Positions 27,873-38,105 are shown, numbered from the stretch's first letter. The stretch is 64,000 nucleotides of DNA from Methanococcoides sp. AM1 (GCF_900774055.1 NZ_CAAGSW010000004.1:248001-312000); one strand, 5' to 3'. Translations and numbers: made by a program. The notes: a model not told the origin generated them from the sequence alone.

Positions 27873-27893
27873 TATATGTCTAACAGACATATA
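27873..27893 (-). promoter_or_regulatory. 8-bp perfect inverted repeat between IF2 and S6e genes
   Basis: TATATGTC and GACATATA flank a 5-nt loop TAACA, in the 84-nt gap between the IF2 stop and the S6e start. It may be an IF2 terminator, an mRNA hairpin, or part of the S6e promoter (AT-rich, TATA-like); the sequence alone cannot decide. Confidence 0.4.
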
Positions 27894-27901
27894 TATTATA
27901 T

Positions 27902-29677
27902 TTATTTCGCCCAGAAGGGGTTGTCCCTTCTTTTGATCTCAAGAAATGCATCCATTGCGTCTAATTCATCCGCCGAAAGTGAATCGTAAAGTTCATGCTC
28001 AAGGATCTTGGCATGTCTTTCAGGTATATTTGCATGCAGGACGTCGCCTTCGTGTATCTGCCTTCCCACGGTTGGCCCTTCGATACTCATAGCAACTTCC
28101 ATTCCAGTGCGTGCTTCACCAACATTCTCCCCACGGGATTGAAGACCTTTTATGGTACCAACAACAATGCCATCTTCATTGGTTACATCTACCTTGGTCT
28201 TGACAACTCCACCAATGACCCTTACACCTACAACAGCCGGTTTGCTCTGCCTGAACGTACAATCCGGCATGATGGTGAACATTCCAGGCTTGATGATGGT
28301 CTCGGAGATGGTCTTCTCAGAAAGTGCACGCTGCTCTTTGATCCAGTCCTTATAATCGTCAATAAGACGATAGATGACATCATTCATGAACAGTTTGACA
28401 CCTGTAGATTGTAACTTCTCCTTTGCATCAGGAAGAATATTAACATTAAATCCAACTATCACAGAGTGGAATGGGTCTTCAATAGCTGAAGCTTCCACAA
28501 TATCCCTGTTAGAGATATCACCAACATCTGCTTTGCGAATAGGAATATCTTCTTTCTTCAACTCATTTACGAGAGCTTCAAGAGATCCGATAGTATCTGC
28601 TTTGATGCTTATACCGCTCTGGTCAGTATCGATCTGAACGTCCTCAACCTCACTGCGAACTTCCTCAACAACCGTCTCAAGTGTCTCAGGAGTTGCTACC
28701 CTCACAGAACCGCCTGAAAGAGCTCCATCGAGATTCGGAGCTGAGACCTTTACACCAACAGCAGCAGTTACCTTGCTGACCTGCTTGAACTTATCCTCCA
28801 CATTAATTTCGGAAAGGACACGAGGTTTCAGCACTGCACGCACTTTTGTCTGTATAGGTTCATTCAGGCTTCCAACAACGATCGTATCGCCTTTTTTCAG
28901 TGTTCCGTCATAAAGTATAAGATCAAGAGTGGTTCCAAGCCCACGTTCTTCCTTTACTTCGAGTACGGTTCCGACACCCGGACCTGTTGCATCGTAATGC
29001 AGGTTGGATTCCAGGAATCGCTGTGCCAGTCCCAGAAGCACCATCAAGAGGTCAGGAATTCCTTCCCCGGTAATAGCACTGATAGGTATGACACCAACAT
29101 TATGCTGGAAATCGGCTACGCGATCATATCGATCCGAGCTGAACCCATGATTATAGAGCTCACCAATAACTTCATAGAACTTGTTGTCCAGACTGGTCCT
29201 TACATGCTCGCTTTGCTTGTTGTAGGATGCCATGAAAGGAGAATCTTTTTGCGGGTTCCAGCCATGGATCTTGTCGATCTTGTTGGCAACCACTACAAAA
29301 GGAGTTTTGTGCTGCTTCAATATGTGCAGGCTTTCAATGGTCTGGGGCTTGAAGCCCTCATTAATATCCACTATAACAACAGCAAGGTCCGCAAGAGCCC
29401 CGCCACGACTCCTAAGGGTCGTAAAAGCGTGATGACCAGGAGTGTCAATGAACAAAAGGCCCGGAACAATGAACTGGTCCAGTAAACCGGGATTTCCACA
29501 TTTCTCCACAATGGAGCCTATAGGAACCTCGGTTGCACCGATATGCTGGGTAATAGCACCAGCCTCCCCGGACACAACCGCACTTCCGCGAATGTTATCG
29601 AGCAGTGAGGTCTTTCCGTGATCCACATGCCCCATTACACATACGATAGGGGTTCTTAAGTCATCCTTTACAGCCAT
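27902..29677 (-). CDS. infB: Translation initiation factor IF-2 (aIF5B)
   Basis: 591-aa GTPase that helps place initiator tRNA on the ribosome and join subunits. G motifs: GHVDHGKTS (16-24), DTPGHHAF, ANKIDKIHGW, and SAITGEG; the beta-barrel domains II and IV follow, ending with GDVLHANIPERHAKILEHEL. Archaeal/eukaryotic short form without the bacterial N-terminal extension. No intein is visible (inteins do occur in this gene elsewhere). Confidence 0.97.
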   Translation of the reverse strand: MAVKDDLRTPIVCVMGHVDHGKTSLLDNIRGSAVVSGEAGAITQHIGATEVPIGSIVEKCGNPGLLDQFIVPGLLFIDTPGHHAFTTLRSRGGALADLAVVIVDINEGFKPQTIESLHILKQHKTPFVVVANKIDKIHGWNPQKDSPFMASYNKQSEHVRTSLDNKFYEVIGELYNHGFSSDRYDRVADFQHNVGVIPISAITGEGIPDLLMVLLGLAQRFLESNLHYDATGPGVGTVLEVKEERGLGTTLDLILYDGTLKKGDTIVVGSLNEPIQTKVRAVLKPRVLSEINVEDKFKQVSKVTAAVGVKVSAPNLDGALSGGSVRVATPETLETVVEEVRSEVEDVQIDTDQSGISIKADTIGSLEALVNELKKEDIPIRKADVGDISNRDIVEASAIEDPFHSVIVGFNVNILPDAKEKLQSTGVKLFMNDVIYRLIDDYKDWIKEQRALSEKTISETIIKPGMFTIMPDCTFRQSKPAVVGVRVIGGVVKTKVDVTNEDGIVVGTIKGLQSRGENVGEARTGMEVAMSIEGPTVGRQIHEGDVLHANIPERHAKILEHELYDSLSADELDAMDAFLEIKRRDNPFWAK

Positions 29678-29839
29678 AGTGCAGCTCCCTTTGGAATTAT
29701 CTTATTGATCAGATCAGTGATAAAAAATATATCCAGGGCCAATATGACCCTTTGAATATGACATCCACGACAGGCCGGAACTGGCCCGACCCGACGCTTC
29801 AGAATATCATTCAGTTATCGATGGTTCGATCCTTTAGGC

Positions 29840-30289
29840 TTACTCGTAAAGCTGTCCTTCATCGATCCTGGAATAGCCTGTGATCTCAGACTCTTCAAAG
29901 TGAAGAGCGATCTCACGCTCTGCTGATTCAGGAGCATCTGATGCGTGGACAACGTTCCTTCCGGTCTCGATAGCGAAGTCACCACGAATGGTGCCAGGTA
30001 ATGCTTCTACAGGATTTGTAGCACCGTTGACGGCACGCATGATCTTGATAGAATCCTTGCCTTCTACAACCATTGAGACGGATGGTCCTGAGGTCACATA
30101 TGAAACGAGGGAACCAAAAAATGGCCTCTCGGTGTGCTCTTTATAGTGATCCTTTGCAGTAGCCTCGTCCATTACGCTCATCCTCAAAGCTGCGAGCTTA
30201 AGTCCTCTCTTCTCGATCCTTGAAAGGACCTCTCCGACAAGACCGCGCTGAACGCCATCAGGTTTGATCATAACATAAGTTCTTTCCAT
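29840..30289 (-). CDS. ndk: Nucleoside diphosphate kinase
   Basis: 149-aa enzyme exchanging the gamma phosphate between nucleoside triphosphates and diphosphates through a phospho-histidine. Seen: [60 protein letters not shown] (catalytic His in NVVHASD), and [10 protein letters not shown]. The ATG start is 8 nt after GGG; the upstream GTG overlaps that site. Downstream of L24e in a translation gene string. Confidence 0.97.
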   Translation of the reverse strand: MERTYVMIKPDGVQRGLVGEVLSRIEKRGLKLAALRMSVMDEATAKDHYKEHTERPFFGSLVSYVTSGPSVSMVVEGKDSIKIMRAVNGATNPVEALPGTIRGDFAIETGRNVVHASDAPESAEREIALHFEESEITGYSRIDEGQLYE

Positions 30290-30302
30290 CAGAAACACCC
30301 GC

Positions 30303-30491
30303 TTATGCTTTCTTCAGGTATATCCTACCCTGTTCTGTCCAGACAGTACGCCTTGGAAGTCTTCCAAGATCAAAGTTACCCTTGCACTTTGAAGAACAGA
30401 AATAATAGGAGGAACCATCTTTCTTTGCGAAGAGCAAGCCGGTTCCCGGCTCAAGTGGCTCACCACAGAATGAACACTTTCTCTGTTCCAT
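30303..30491 (-). CDS. rpl24e: Ribosomal protein L24e
   Basis: 62-aa large-subunit protein with a zinc-binding C4 site: [15 protein letters not shown] then [14 protein letters not shown], ending RTVWTEQGR. The start is the ATG 8 nt after AGG of AGGTGA; this site also overlaps the S28e stop, so the two genes are translationally coupled. Confidence 0.95.
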   Translation of the reverse strand: MEQRKCSFCGEPLEPGTGLLFAKKDGSSYYFCSSKCKGNFDLGRLPRRTVWTEQGRIYLKKA

Positions 30492-30496
30492 TATCA

Positions 30497-30712
30497 TCAC
30501 CTGGTAGTTAATTTCTTAGCCTCTCTTGATGTCTCCATAAGCATGAAAACATCGCCTATCCTTACCGGACCGACACAGTTTCTTGTAATGATCCTGCCTT
30601 TGTCACGACCCTCAAGAACCCTGCACTGGATCTGGCTTGCTTCACCATGCATACCAGTGTTACCGATAACATCGATAACCTCGGCTGCGAAGCCTGTATC
30701 ATCCTCTGCCAT
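30497..30712 (-). CDS. rps28e: Ribosomal protein S28e
   Basis: 71-aa small-subunit protein: [59 protein letters not shown], ending KKLTTR. Part of the L7Ae-S28e-L24e-Ndk run that is conserved across Archaea. Confidence 0.96.
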   Translation of the reverse strand: MAEDDTGFAAEVIDVIGNTGMHGEASQIQCRVLEGRDKGRIITRNCVGPVRIGDVFMLMETSREAKKLTTR

Positions 30713-30734
30713 TTGAGATGCCTCCGGTTATCGT

Positions 30735-31088
30735 TTATTTGAGTGCACTGATTTTCTGTGCAACGTCTTCTACAAGTTCGCCGCCCTTTCCTGCATCAGT
30801 GATCACAACAGCTGCACAGCCGACACCTATGCCACAAGCTGCACCAAGCTCTTTCTGCTGTTTTACAAAAATGTATGGTGTGTTCTTTTCCTCGCAAAGA
30901 GCAGGAATGTGAGCAACAACTTCTGCTGGCTCGATGTCATCTGCAATGACAGCAAGCTTTGTAATGCCTCTCTCGATAGCTTTTGTTGCTTCGTTTGTAC
31001 CTTTCTTGATCTTTCCGGTGTCTCTTGCGAGTTCGATTGCTTCAAGTGCTTTATCTGCTAATTCGTCAGGAACGTCAAATTTTGCCAT
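30735..31088 (-). CDS. rpl7ae: Ribosomal protein L7Ae
   Basis: 117-aa kink-turn RNA-binding protein, a component of the ribosome and also of box C/D and H/ACA RNPs and archaeal RNase P. Seen: [20 protein letters not shown] and [20 protein letters not shown] (kink-turn-binding loop), [20 protein letters not shown]. The ATG is preceded by GGAG; a longer reading to 31133 is without support. It will also serve the box C/D RNA encoded in the tRNA-Trp intron of this window. Confidence 0.97.
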   Translation of the reverse strand: MAKFDVPDELADKALEAIELARDTGKIKKGTNEATKAIERGITKLAVIADDIEPAEVVAHIPALCEEKNTPYIFVKQQKELGAACGIGVGCAAVVITDAGKGGELVEDVAQKISALK

Positions 31089-31304
31089 ATTAAATTCTCC
31101 TTCGAAACCGCACCTTATGTTGCGGCTTGTCATTATTCATTGTAATTCACTTAACGCAGCAAGTTATTTTTCCCGAATGGAACAACACTTACATGCGCCG
31201 AAGTATTTGGTATGAATCGCCACAGTCACATATATAGCTTGCGCCAAAATACAACGCATATTGCAGAAAATATATCGATAAAGAAAAAAAGGTGAGACGG
31301 GATC

Positions 31305-32150
31305 TCACCATGCAGGCTCCATAGCCAGAGAATAGAAGTTCGAAACATTGGAACTCACAGTAACTTTCAGGATGTCATCCTCTGAATAGACATCATAAAA
31401 GAGAGCACGGTCTGAACTGTTAGCTGCAAAGGATGTTACATTGTTAATAGTACCCTCTGTTGGGTTCAGGTAGACAGCGGTCCTTGAGTATGACATATCA
31501 TCCTCAAGTTTCATTCCAACATAGTATTGATCCGCAAAACCATCATTCACTACAAGCAAACGCTGCATTTCAGCTCCCGGTTCTACGAATTCAAGAATAC
31601 GATCAAACTCGGTAGTTGGTGTAGATTCGCCTTCAATTGCATCCAGAACAGACTCCAGTTGATCTTTCTCACCCAATAACATTGGTTCACCGACCACATT
31701 GTACGCATCGTTGCCACGAGACAGAAGCTGGTAACCATTGTAGAGATCTGGTGACAAGTAATACTGGAATGCCACGATTTGCGGAGAGATCTCATGCATA
31801 TTGAACCATGTTCCATCAGCATATTCTGCAGCATACATCTTAGTTACCTGTGCCCCATAGATGCCATCAAGCTGTGATGTATTTCCTGTGATCAACTCAA
31901 GAGGAGTGCCTCTAATAGCCTGTATATCAAAATACTGTACAGCAACAGCATTTTCAGCTGTTACCGCAAGCCCGTCACTAATAGAGTTCAATTCGTAATC
32001 CACGTGTTTGCCAGGTATGGAATCAAAGCTGGCCGCTTCTATAGATGAACTGTCCCCATTTGCCTGATTCGAATTTCCAGTGAAAAAGAAAGGCAGTATG
32101 GACATTACCATAATGACCGCCAAAAAGATCGCTATATATTTCTGATTCAT
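31305..32150 (-). CDS. Exported or membrane-anchored protein of unknown function
   Basis: 281 aa. A single N-terminal hydrophobic segment (YIAIFLAVIMVMSILPFFF) serves as signal peptide or anchor, followed by an Asn/Ser linker and an extracellular domain (about 45-281) with ITGNTSQLDGIYGAQVTKMY and several Tyr-rich strands. I do not recognise the family. Alone on its transcript, between the L7Ae promoter region and the PAS/GAF sensor gene. Confidence 0.75.
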   Translation of the reverse strand: MNQKYIAIFLAVIMVMSILPFFFTGNSNQANGDSSSIEAASFDSIPGKHVDYELNSISDGLAVTAENAVAVQYFDIQAIRGTPLELITGNTSQLDGIYGAQVTKMYAAEYADGTWFNMHEISPQIVAFQYYLSPDLYNGYQLLSRGNDAYNVVGEPMLLGEKDQLESVLDAIEGESTPTTEFDRILEFVEPGAEMQRLLVVNDGFADQYYVGMKLEDDMSYSRTAVYLNPTEGTINNVTSFAANSSDRALFYDVYSEDDILKVTVSSNVSNFYSLAMEPAW

Positions 32151-32310
32151 TTATACACTCCAGGATAAATATTAGAAGTGCTCTAATAAAAGCACTTTTT
32201 TAAAAGTTGGAACATCCTATCTACATACTCATATATAAGGCTCTTTGTTTTGCCCCGACAAACAAAAAAAGGCCAGTTTGAAGTTTATTCGGTCGCAATA
32301 TGGAGCGAAC

Positions 32311-34830
32311 TTAATCAAGAAAACGGGAGGTAGAGATAACACAGGGCTGACCGGACCATTCGCTGCACATAAGCCTTGACTCAACTTTATGCAAAGGACC
32401 TTCAGCACCCACCATAGATGTTTCGAAAACGATCGTTTTTCCCACCTTTACTTTCGAGAGAACAGAATCCAACCGATCCCATTCGGAATCCGGGTGCAGT
32501 TCCAGATAATGCATATCAGAAAGATCATCTTCCAAAAATCCCAGACAGTCTGCTACAGCCTTGTTAGCATAAAGGACATACCCGTCCATATCCATCACGA
32601 CCATCAAATCGTCCATCATATCAACAAGGGATCGAAGATCTTTATATTTTTGAGCAATACCAGAGGAAGATCGCATTTTGGAGATAGCAATACCGATCTG
32701 GTTAGCTATCGTTTCAAGGGAACTGCGTGAATTATCAGGGATCTCATATTCACTGTGTGATGATAGGCAAAGCGCTGCTATAACATTGCCTTCATGCTTC
32801 ACAGGAATAATGGCAGTACCATGAAGACCTTCATACTGGAGTTTTTCCCCGGCACCGATCGCATTCAGTTCGGAATGATGTTTATAAACTGGCTGCCCGG
32901 TCATGACCAAACGGTTATGGACAGAGTTCCTTGGGAAAACGGAAGTATCTTTCACAAAACGCTCCGACAGGCCTTCGTGTGCAACAAGCTTCAAATCACC
33001 TGTTACTTCGTCCAGAAGATAGAATCTGCCGGAATCCACAGGATCGACCTTCAGGCTAAAGCTCAGCATCTGCTCGAAGGTTTCCTCAATTGTATTAGCA
33101 GAACTAAGGACCGTGTCAAGGTCAAGTTGCACATGCATGAAATCATCAGAATGTTTCCGATCCGTAACATCCACGATAATACCCTGCAAGTACCTTACAT
33201 TCCCCGTCTCATCGTGTTTTATGAACGTCCTTTCATCAACCCAGCGCACGTCCCCGAACTTAGTAAATATGCGATACTCCTGGTTAAAGTCCATGAAGCC
33301 TGCATCCACCCTCTTGGCAAGCTCTTTTTGCACACGCTCCAGATCATATGGATGGACTATGTCACCATATACAAGCTTACCCGAAATAAAATCATTAACA
33401 GAATAACCAAACTGGGCAACATTCTCAGACACGAACTCAACAGGCCAGTTCTCCTCGGCACGCCATAAGAATACAACAGCAGGGCTGCTTTTGATCACAT
33501 CACCCAGGATCTTCTGAATATCAAGGGAGCGACGAAGTTCCGCATCTGCCTTTTTGTGTAATAGGATATTCCACATCCCATTCATCAGAAGTGTTACCTG
33601 CCTCACATCTGACAGGTCATAATCCCCACATTTATTGCCAAGGCCAACAAGGGCAACAACATGATCCCTTTCAAATATAGGAATGCTCAGAAATCTCGTA
33701 ATAGCCATATGCCCATCAGGATAGCCTTTTTTCGAAGGATTATCTGCAGAATAATCATTGATAATAATAGGAAGTTTCTGCTTTAGAGATTCAGTCCAGA
33801 GACCAGCATGATCAAAATGAGATCCGGCATCCCTAACCATGAGTGAGCATTCCTTCATCGCCTCTCCGGACCACGAGTCTATTGTAACTGTAGATTCATC
33901 CACATCCACAAAAGCAAGATATCCAACATGGCTTCCGGTCAGCTTTACTGCTTCTTCCAGAGAATAATCCATGATCTCCCGAACAGATGAATCGGTCATC
34001 TGATAAAGATTCAGCACCGCTTCGATACGCAGTTCCTCTGTGTGCAACACATTTTCGATCTTCTTACGCCCGGTGATATCAACTATAATACCCTGGAGAT
34101 ATGTGACCTCACCCTTTGAATTGTGATGAAGATGTGTCCTCTCATCCACCCAGCGAACTTCACCCGACCTTGTCAGTATCCGGTATTCCTGAAAGAAATC
34201 AGAATAGCCACCTTCAGTCGATTTAGAAACTCCTGCACGTACCCGACCGATGTCTTCCGGGTGCACAATATCAGCATAAACAAGCTCCCCCGAGGTGAAC
34301 TCTTCCACTGAATAACCGAACATATCAATGTTCTTCGAGACGAACTCAACAGGCCAGTCATCTTCAGCACGCCATAAGAAAACAACAACCGGACTGGAAT
34401 TTATGACCGATTCCAGCGTGTTCTTCATTTCCAGTGCACCATCCAGAAGTGCAATATCATCCATTCTCTGTTCAGTTATATCAACAACTATCCCGTGATA
34501 GAACTTGAGCTTACCAGAATCGTCATAGTGGACAGATGTCCTTTCATCTACCCACCTGACATCACCTGATCTGGTGAGAATACGATACCTTAGATCAAAG
34601 CTTGTATCTTCTTTGCTAACATGCCAGGATGCTTCGGACATGACCATATCCGCATCATCAGGATGTAAAATATCAACATATCGGAGTTTACCGGAAATAA
34701 ATTCCTCCGGATCATAACCGAACTGAGAAATATTCTCAGAAACAAAATCCACAGGCCAGCCTTCATCTTCCCTCCAGACAAAGACCACTGCAGGACTTGA
34801 GTTGACCACAGATGAAAATACCTCTTCCAT
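32311..34830 (-). CDS. Multi-PAS/GAF sensor protein without a kinase domain
   Basis: 839 aa, soluble, no transmembrane segment. Order: PAS-PAC 1 (about 5-125), PAS-PAC 2 (138-258), GAF (268-420), PAS-PAC 3 (435-558), GAF (570-715), PAS (725-830). The three full PAS units are near-duplicates (each with SSPAVVF[LV]WR and VRWVDERT). No HisKA or HATPase follows before the TAA, whereas most related methanosarcinal proteins end in a histidine kinase. It may act through another kinase or regulator, or be a truncated kinase. Confidence 0.87.
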   Translation of the reverse strand: MEEVFSSVVNSSPAVVFVWREDEGWPVDFVSENISQFGYDPEEFISGKLRYVDILHPDDADMVMSEASWHVSKEDTSFDLRYRILTRSGDVRWVDERTSVHYDDSGKLKFYHGIVVDITEQRMDDIALLDGALEMKNTLESVINSSPVVVFLWRAEDDWPVEFVSKNIDMFGYSVEEFTSGELVYADIVHPEDIGRVRAGVSKSTEGGYSDFFQEYRILTRSGEVRWVDERTHLHHNSKGEVTYLQGIIVDITGRKKIENVLHTEELRIEAVLNLYQMTDSSVREIMDYSLEEAVKLTGSHVGYLAFVDVDESTVTIDSWSGEAMKECSLMVRDAGSHFDHAGLWTESLKQKLPIIINDYSADNPSKKGYPDGHMAITRFLSIPIFERDHVVALVGLGNKCGDYDLSDVRQVTLLMNGMWNILLHKKADAELRRSLDIQKILGDVIKSSPAVVFLWRAEENWPVEFVSENVAQFGYSVNDFISGKLVYGDIVHPYDLERVQKELAKRVDAGFMDFNQEYRIFTKFGDVRWVDERTFIKHDETGNVRYLQGIIVDVTDRKHSDDFMHVQLDLDTVLSSANTIEETFEQMLSFSLKVDPVDSGRFYLLDEVTGDLKLVAHEGLSERFVKDTSVFPRNSVHNRLVMTGQPVYKHHSELNAIGAGEKLQYEGLHGTAIIPVKHEGNVIAALCLSSHSEYEIPDNSRSSLETIANQIGIAISKMRSSSGIAQKYKDLRSLVDMMDDLMVVMDMDGYVLYANKAVADCLGFLEDDLSDMHYLELHPDSEWDRLDSVLSKVKVGKTIVFETSMVGAEGPLHKVESRLMCSEWSGQPCVISTSRFLD

Positions 34831-35160
34831 AGATTCTGCATCAAGAAAAGGTATTTTTGCCCTATTTTCATTCGTTTTTCTGGCAGTAATATGATCAACA
34901 CCAATAAATTTGTAGATATATATTAGATAATGAACCTATTTATACATTAATACAAAGAACATACAAAAAATCATTTTGTTTTTTATAAGTATGTTATATT
35001 TTAGAAAAGAATTTACCTTAACAGGTCAAAAAACGACAATTGATGCTATAGCCATGGTTAACAGGATAACTAAAGCTAACGGGATGATCACAGTCAACAT
35101 TACATGAAACTGACATCCTTCTGCAAAAACTATATCAACAGCCTTATTCTAATTCAACCT
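34831..35160. other. Divergent promoter region between PAS/GAF sensor and TPR genes
   Basis: Very AT-rich. TATA-like stretches lie near 34915-34925 (minus strand) and near 34980-35000 (plus). An ATG at 35104 is in frame with the TPR gene but has no ribosome-binding site. I see no RNA gene or repeat here. Confidence 0.4.
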
Positions 35161-36066
35161 ATGGGCATTTTCAAGGATATCTTTAGTCAAACATCTTACA
35201 GGCGAAAGCTAAAGCAGATGGAAAAATCAGCAGAGAGCATATTTGGAAAAGGCTACGTTCTTTTTGAAATGGCACGTTATGAAGAAGCACTGGAAAAATA
35301 TGATGAAGCTGCAGATATGCTGGAAGAGACGCAGCAAATGTTGCTGGAAAGTGATATGGAAGATGAAGCAAAGAGGATCGAGAAAAAAGCAAGAGATGCC
35401 CGATTCAACAAATGTTTTATTCTTTTTAAACTTCAACGATTTGAAGATGCACTTGAGATCATCGATGAAGCACTAAGTAAAAGTCCCGAAGATCCAAGGA
35501 TCATATTCAGCAGAGGTTTTGTTCTGTTCAGCATCAGTCGATATGAAGAGGCACTTGAGGTCCTTGATAAAGCCATTGAGATGCAACCGGAATTGCCTGA
35601 TGCATGGTACTGCAAGGCGAATGCTCTCTATCAAATCGAACGCTTTGAAGATGCACTTGAAGCATATGAAAAAGCCATCGAATATGCAGGCATAATGAAT
35701 TTTGAGTTCCCACGCTATTCTCTCCTGAACATAGACCCCGACCCCACATTAAAGACAAATGCTGCAGGAGTGTGGTATGCTAAAGCAAATACTCTTGATA
35801 AGCTGGGACGGCAGGAAGAAGCTATCGAAGCATACAGAAGCGCACTCGAAATAAAAAAAGCATTCCCTGATGCATGGTATTGCCTGGGCAACTGTCTGGC
35901 AGATGTCGGCAGGGATGAAGATGCATTAACGGCTTTCACTAATGCAGTTCACATTGAACCGGATTTCAACGCTGCACGTGAGAACAAAGCAGAGATACTA
36001 TTAAAACTTGGAAGGCAGGAAGAAGCAAAAGAAACGCTTGAATATGAACCAAAGACCGATAGGTGA
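35161..36066 (+). CDS. Cytoplasmic TPR-repeat protein
   Basis: 301 aa, no signal peptide when started at MGIFKDIFSQ. Six or seven TPR units, each with the AWY[CA]KANALYQIERFEDALE pattern, and two insertions between units (residues 60-85 and 170-190). A protein-interaction scaffold. A start at 35104 would add 19 residues; neither start has a Shine-Dalgarno, so the choice rests on family similarity. Partner unknown; it is divergent from the PAS/GAF sensor. Confidence 0.82.
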   Translation: MGIFKDIFSQTSYRRKLKQMEKSAESIFGKGYVLFEMARYEEALEKYDEAADMLEETQQMLLESDMEDEAKRIEKKARDARFNKCFILFKLQRFEDALEIIDEALSKSPEDPRIIFSRGFVLFSISRYEEALEVLDKAIEMQPELPDAWYCKANALYQIERFEDALEAYEKAIEYAGIMNFEFPRYSLLNIDPDPTLKTNAAGVWYAKANTLDKLGRQEEAIEAYRSALEIKKAFPDAWYCLGNCLADVGRDEDALTAFTNAVHIEPDFNAARENKAEILLKLGRQEEAKETLEYEPKTDR

Positions 36067-36534
36067 TCAATACATCATCTTATCAGGTTTTTTCTCCCAT
36101 TCAACCAGCAATTTGCGGCAGCTTTCACATTCGATATTGGTCTTTTCCAATACGGATGGCGAAGCACCTTTTTTCAGTATATCATAGATCATGCCATCGT
36201 CAAACCCTATGGAAGCAACTTCATCGGTACTGGTCCCGTAATATAATTTCCTTATACGCGCCCAGCATATGGCAGAAAGGCACATTGGACAGGGCATGGT
36301 AGTAGCATATAGTTCACAACCTGAAAGGTCGAAGGTCTCAAGAATTGAAGAAGCTTCGCGTATCGCAACTATTTCAGCGTGTGCAGAGGGGTCGTTGGTG
36401 CCAAGCACTTTGTTATGTGCCTTTGAAAGGACCTTTCCATCCTTTACAATAACAGCTCCGAAAGGACCACCTTCATTATTTTGCATGCCTTTGCGTGCTT
36501 CCTCCACGGCAATTTCCATGAAGTTATCAGACAT
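36067..36534 (-). CDS. Nucleoside/guanine deaminase, CDA superfamily
   Basis: 155-aa zinc hydrolase. Zinc and catalytic motif HAEIVAIREAS (His and catalytic Glu) and PCPMCLSAI with two Cys ligands, in the arrangement of guanine deaminase (GuaD) and TadA-like enzymes. N-terminal AVEEARKGMQNNEGGPFGAV and C-terminal end EWEKKPDKMMY fit the GuaD group. It would deaminate guanine to xanthine (or a related purine) in salvage; tRNA editing is less likely. Confidence 0.88.
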   Translation of the reverse strand: MSDNFMEIAVEEARKGMQNNEGGPFGAVIVKDGKVLSKAHNKVLGTNDPSAHAEIVAIREASSILETFDLSGCELYATTMPCPMCLSAICWARIRKLYYGTSTDEVASIGFDDGMIYDILKKGASPSVLEKTNIECESCRKLLVEWEKKPDKMMY

Positions 36535-36537
36535 GTG

Positions 36538-37134
36538 TTACTTTTTCCCCTCGAGGTAGTTCAGAAGAAACTTCATTGCATCCTTTTCAGCTTTACCGCC
36601 ACATTTGTTCACAGTGCAGGAATAAGCCTTGATAAGCCTCATGTATTTTTCATCATTTGTCAGCTCGTAGCGTGTAGCATGCACACAAGATTCTATAACG
36701 AGATTAAATCCCCGGTTTACCGACCTAAAAACATGTTTGTTCATCCGCGCATGGAGAGGTTTTAATTTTGCCACCATCGCCTCAGGTGTTTCCTTCATGT
36801 CAACACACTCAAAAACGGCCCATGATACTGCGTCCTTGAGTACTGCAAACCCACGTTCATCGTGAGTGAAAACTTCAAATTCAGAATTATCGATATCACC
36901 AAACGTGGTGCGCACAAAAAGAAGGGGATCATAGACAAGGTTGGCCACAAGCCTATGCTCTGCCAGGACATTACTATATGTAGTAGAGCCTTTGAAAAGT
37001 CGTACAAGCAACTCATCACCCTTACGAATGATACCCATTGGAGCAGCATTTGGAGACCAACCCTGATAGGTGGTCACTATCATTTCACTTATGCCTTCAT
37101 TTATACCAAACGTATCAAGATCAATTTTTGCCAT
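36538..37134 (-). CDS. DUF447-family (FMN-binding-fold) protein
   Basis: 198-aa cytoplasmic protein of the archaeal DUF447 family, a split-barrel flavin-binding fold by family knowledge: GISEMIVTTYQGWSPNAAPM, FKGSTTYSNVLAEHRLVANL, then a helical C-terminus with HATRYEL. Function unknown. It directly follows the CitG-like gene and the MMP9 gene on the same strand, a recurrent neighbourhood in methanogens. Confidence 0.82.
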   Translation of the reverse strand: MAKIDLDTFGINEGISEMIVTTYQGWSPNAAPMGIIRKGDELLVRLFKGSTTYSNVLAEHRLVANLVYDPLLFVRTTFGDIDNSEFEVFTHDERGFAVLKDAVSWAVFECVDMKETPEAMVAKLKPLHARMNKHVFRSVNRGFNLVIESCVHATRYELTNDEKYMRLIKAYSCTVNKCGGKAEKDAMKFLLNYLEGKK

Positions 37135-38105
37135 TAGAATCTCAAGCCCCCAAGCAACGTTATAAAAATGCCTGCTATTACCATATCTGCCGTAGATCCA
37201 GGATTTAACCTTTTATCAAGTAAATCCTCATCGAAACTCTCGATGTCTCCCCAGAATAAAGACATTTTGTAATCGTTATTCTCTATTTTTGAAATAATAT
37301 ACTTTGCTTGCATAGAAACATTTTCCGCTGTTTCTATATTAGTCTTTGTCTGGATGAACGTATCCGGATTTTCAGAAAGCAACTTCAAAAATGTGTAAAC
37401 GATGACCTGATTAATATCAGGGATAGAATCTTCATCATCAGAAGCGGTCATTAAGCGATTTATTGTCTGTGCACAATATGCGCATGTTTTGAACCCATTG
37501 ACCCACTCGTTGGCTATCTGATCATACCCCTGTGACATTACCATCAGATCGTATAATGTAACCCCTTTTTCCTTCAATGAGCCCAGCGACCCTTCATCCT
37601 GAAGATCGAACTCATCCACATCATTCACACGCACCCCTGCTGAACTGAAACATTTGTAGAAATCCAGGGCATCGTCTGTATTCGTTGACATTACGATCTC
37701 ATGGGCGCGACTGACAAGCCTGTCCACATCAAAGGTTCCGTCATTTTCCAGAAGATCCCCTGCAGCCATAGATAGCGGGATAAGAAGAAGAAATGCACCG
37801 AAATGGGTGTTACCACCAGCTTGCCAGGAATTGCTCTGGCAAACAGCGTTCTTTAAGCTCTCACCAATACCAGTGCATCCTCCGGATGCATCTTCAATTA
37901 CAGGATAGATGCTTACAGCAGATGCAAGGAAGTGCTCGTACCTGGTGTCATCGTAATCATGGTGACGGTCAATATTTCCAGGTTTCGGAGAAGCTGAGAC
38001 CTCCAGGATCATTGCAAGCTGGGCACAACGCGCAATATATGATGCTGCAGACTTCCCGTTACAGCTCAGTCCATTGGCTGTTGTCCCATGATAATTAAAA
38101 TTCAT
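37134..38105 (-). CDS. Triphosphoribosyl-dephospho-CoA synthase (CitG)-like protein
   Basis: 323 aa, CitG family: SASPKPGNIDRHHDYDDTRY (the SPKPGNVDR signature), HFLASAVSIYPVIEDA, GGNTHFGAFLLLIPLSMAAG. In bacteria CitG makes the prosthetic group of citrate lyase or malonate decarboxylase, but methanogens lack those, so the substrate here is probably a different dephospho-CoA-like nucleotide. It overlaps the DUF447 gene and follows MMP9, pointing to a shared pathway. Confidence 0.83.
   Translation of the reverse strand: MNFNYHGTTANGLSCNGKSAASYIARCAQLAMILEVSASPKPGNIDRHHDYDDTRYEHFLASAVSIYPVIEDASGGCTGIGESLKNAVCQSNSWQAGGNTHFGAFLLLIPLSMAAGDLLENDGTFDVDRLVSRAHEIVMSTNTDDALDFYKCFSSAGVRVNDVDEFDLQDEGSLGSLKEKGVTLYDLMVMSQGYDQIANEWVNGFKTCAYCAQTINRLMTASDDEDSIPDINQVIVYTFLKLLSENPDTFIQTKTNIETAENVSMQAKYIISKIENNDYKMSLFWGDIESFDEDLLDKRLNPGSTADMVIAGIFITLLGGLRF

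Noticed and set aside
29678-29839. RNA gene between IF2 and Ndk
   Set aside because: A GC-rich stretch (CAGGCCGGAACTGGCC) folds only into a short hairpin, without tRNA or snoRNA features; likely a terminator or leader.
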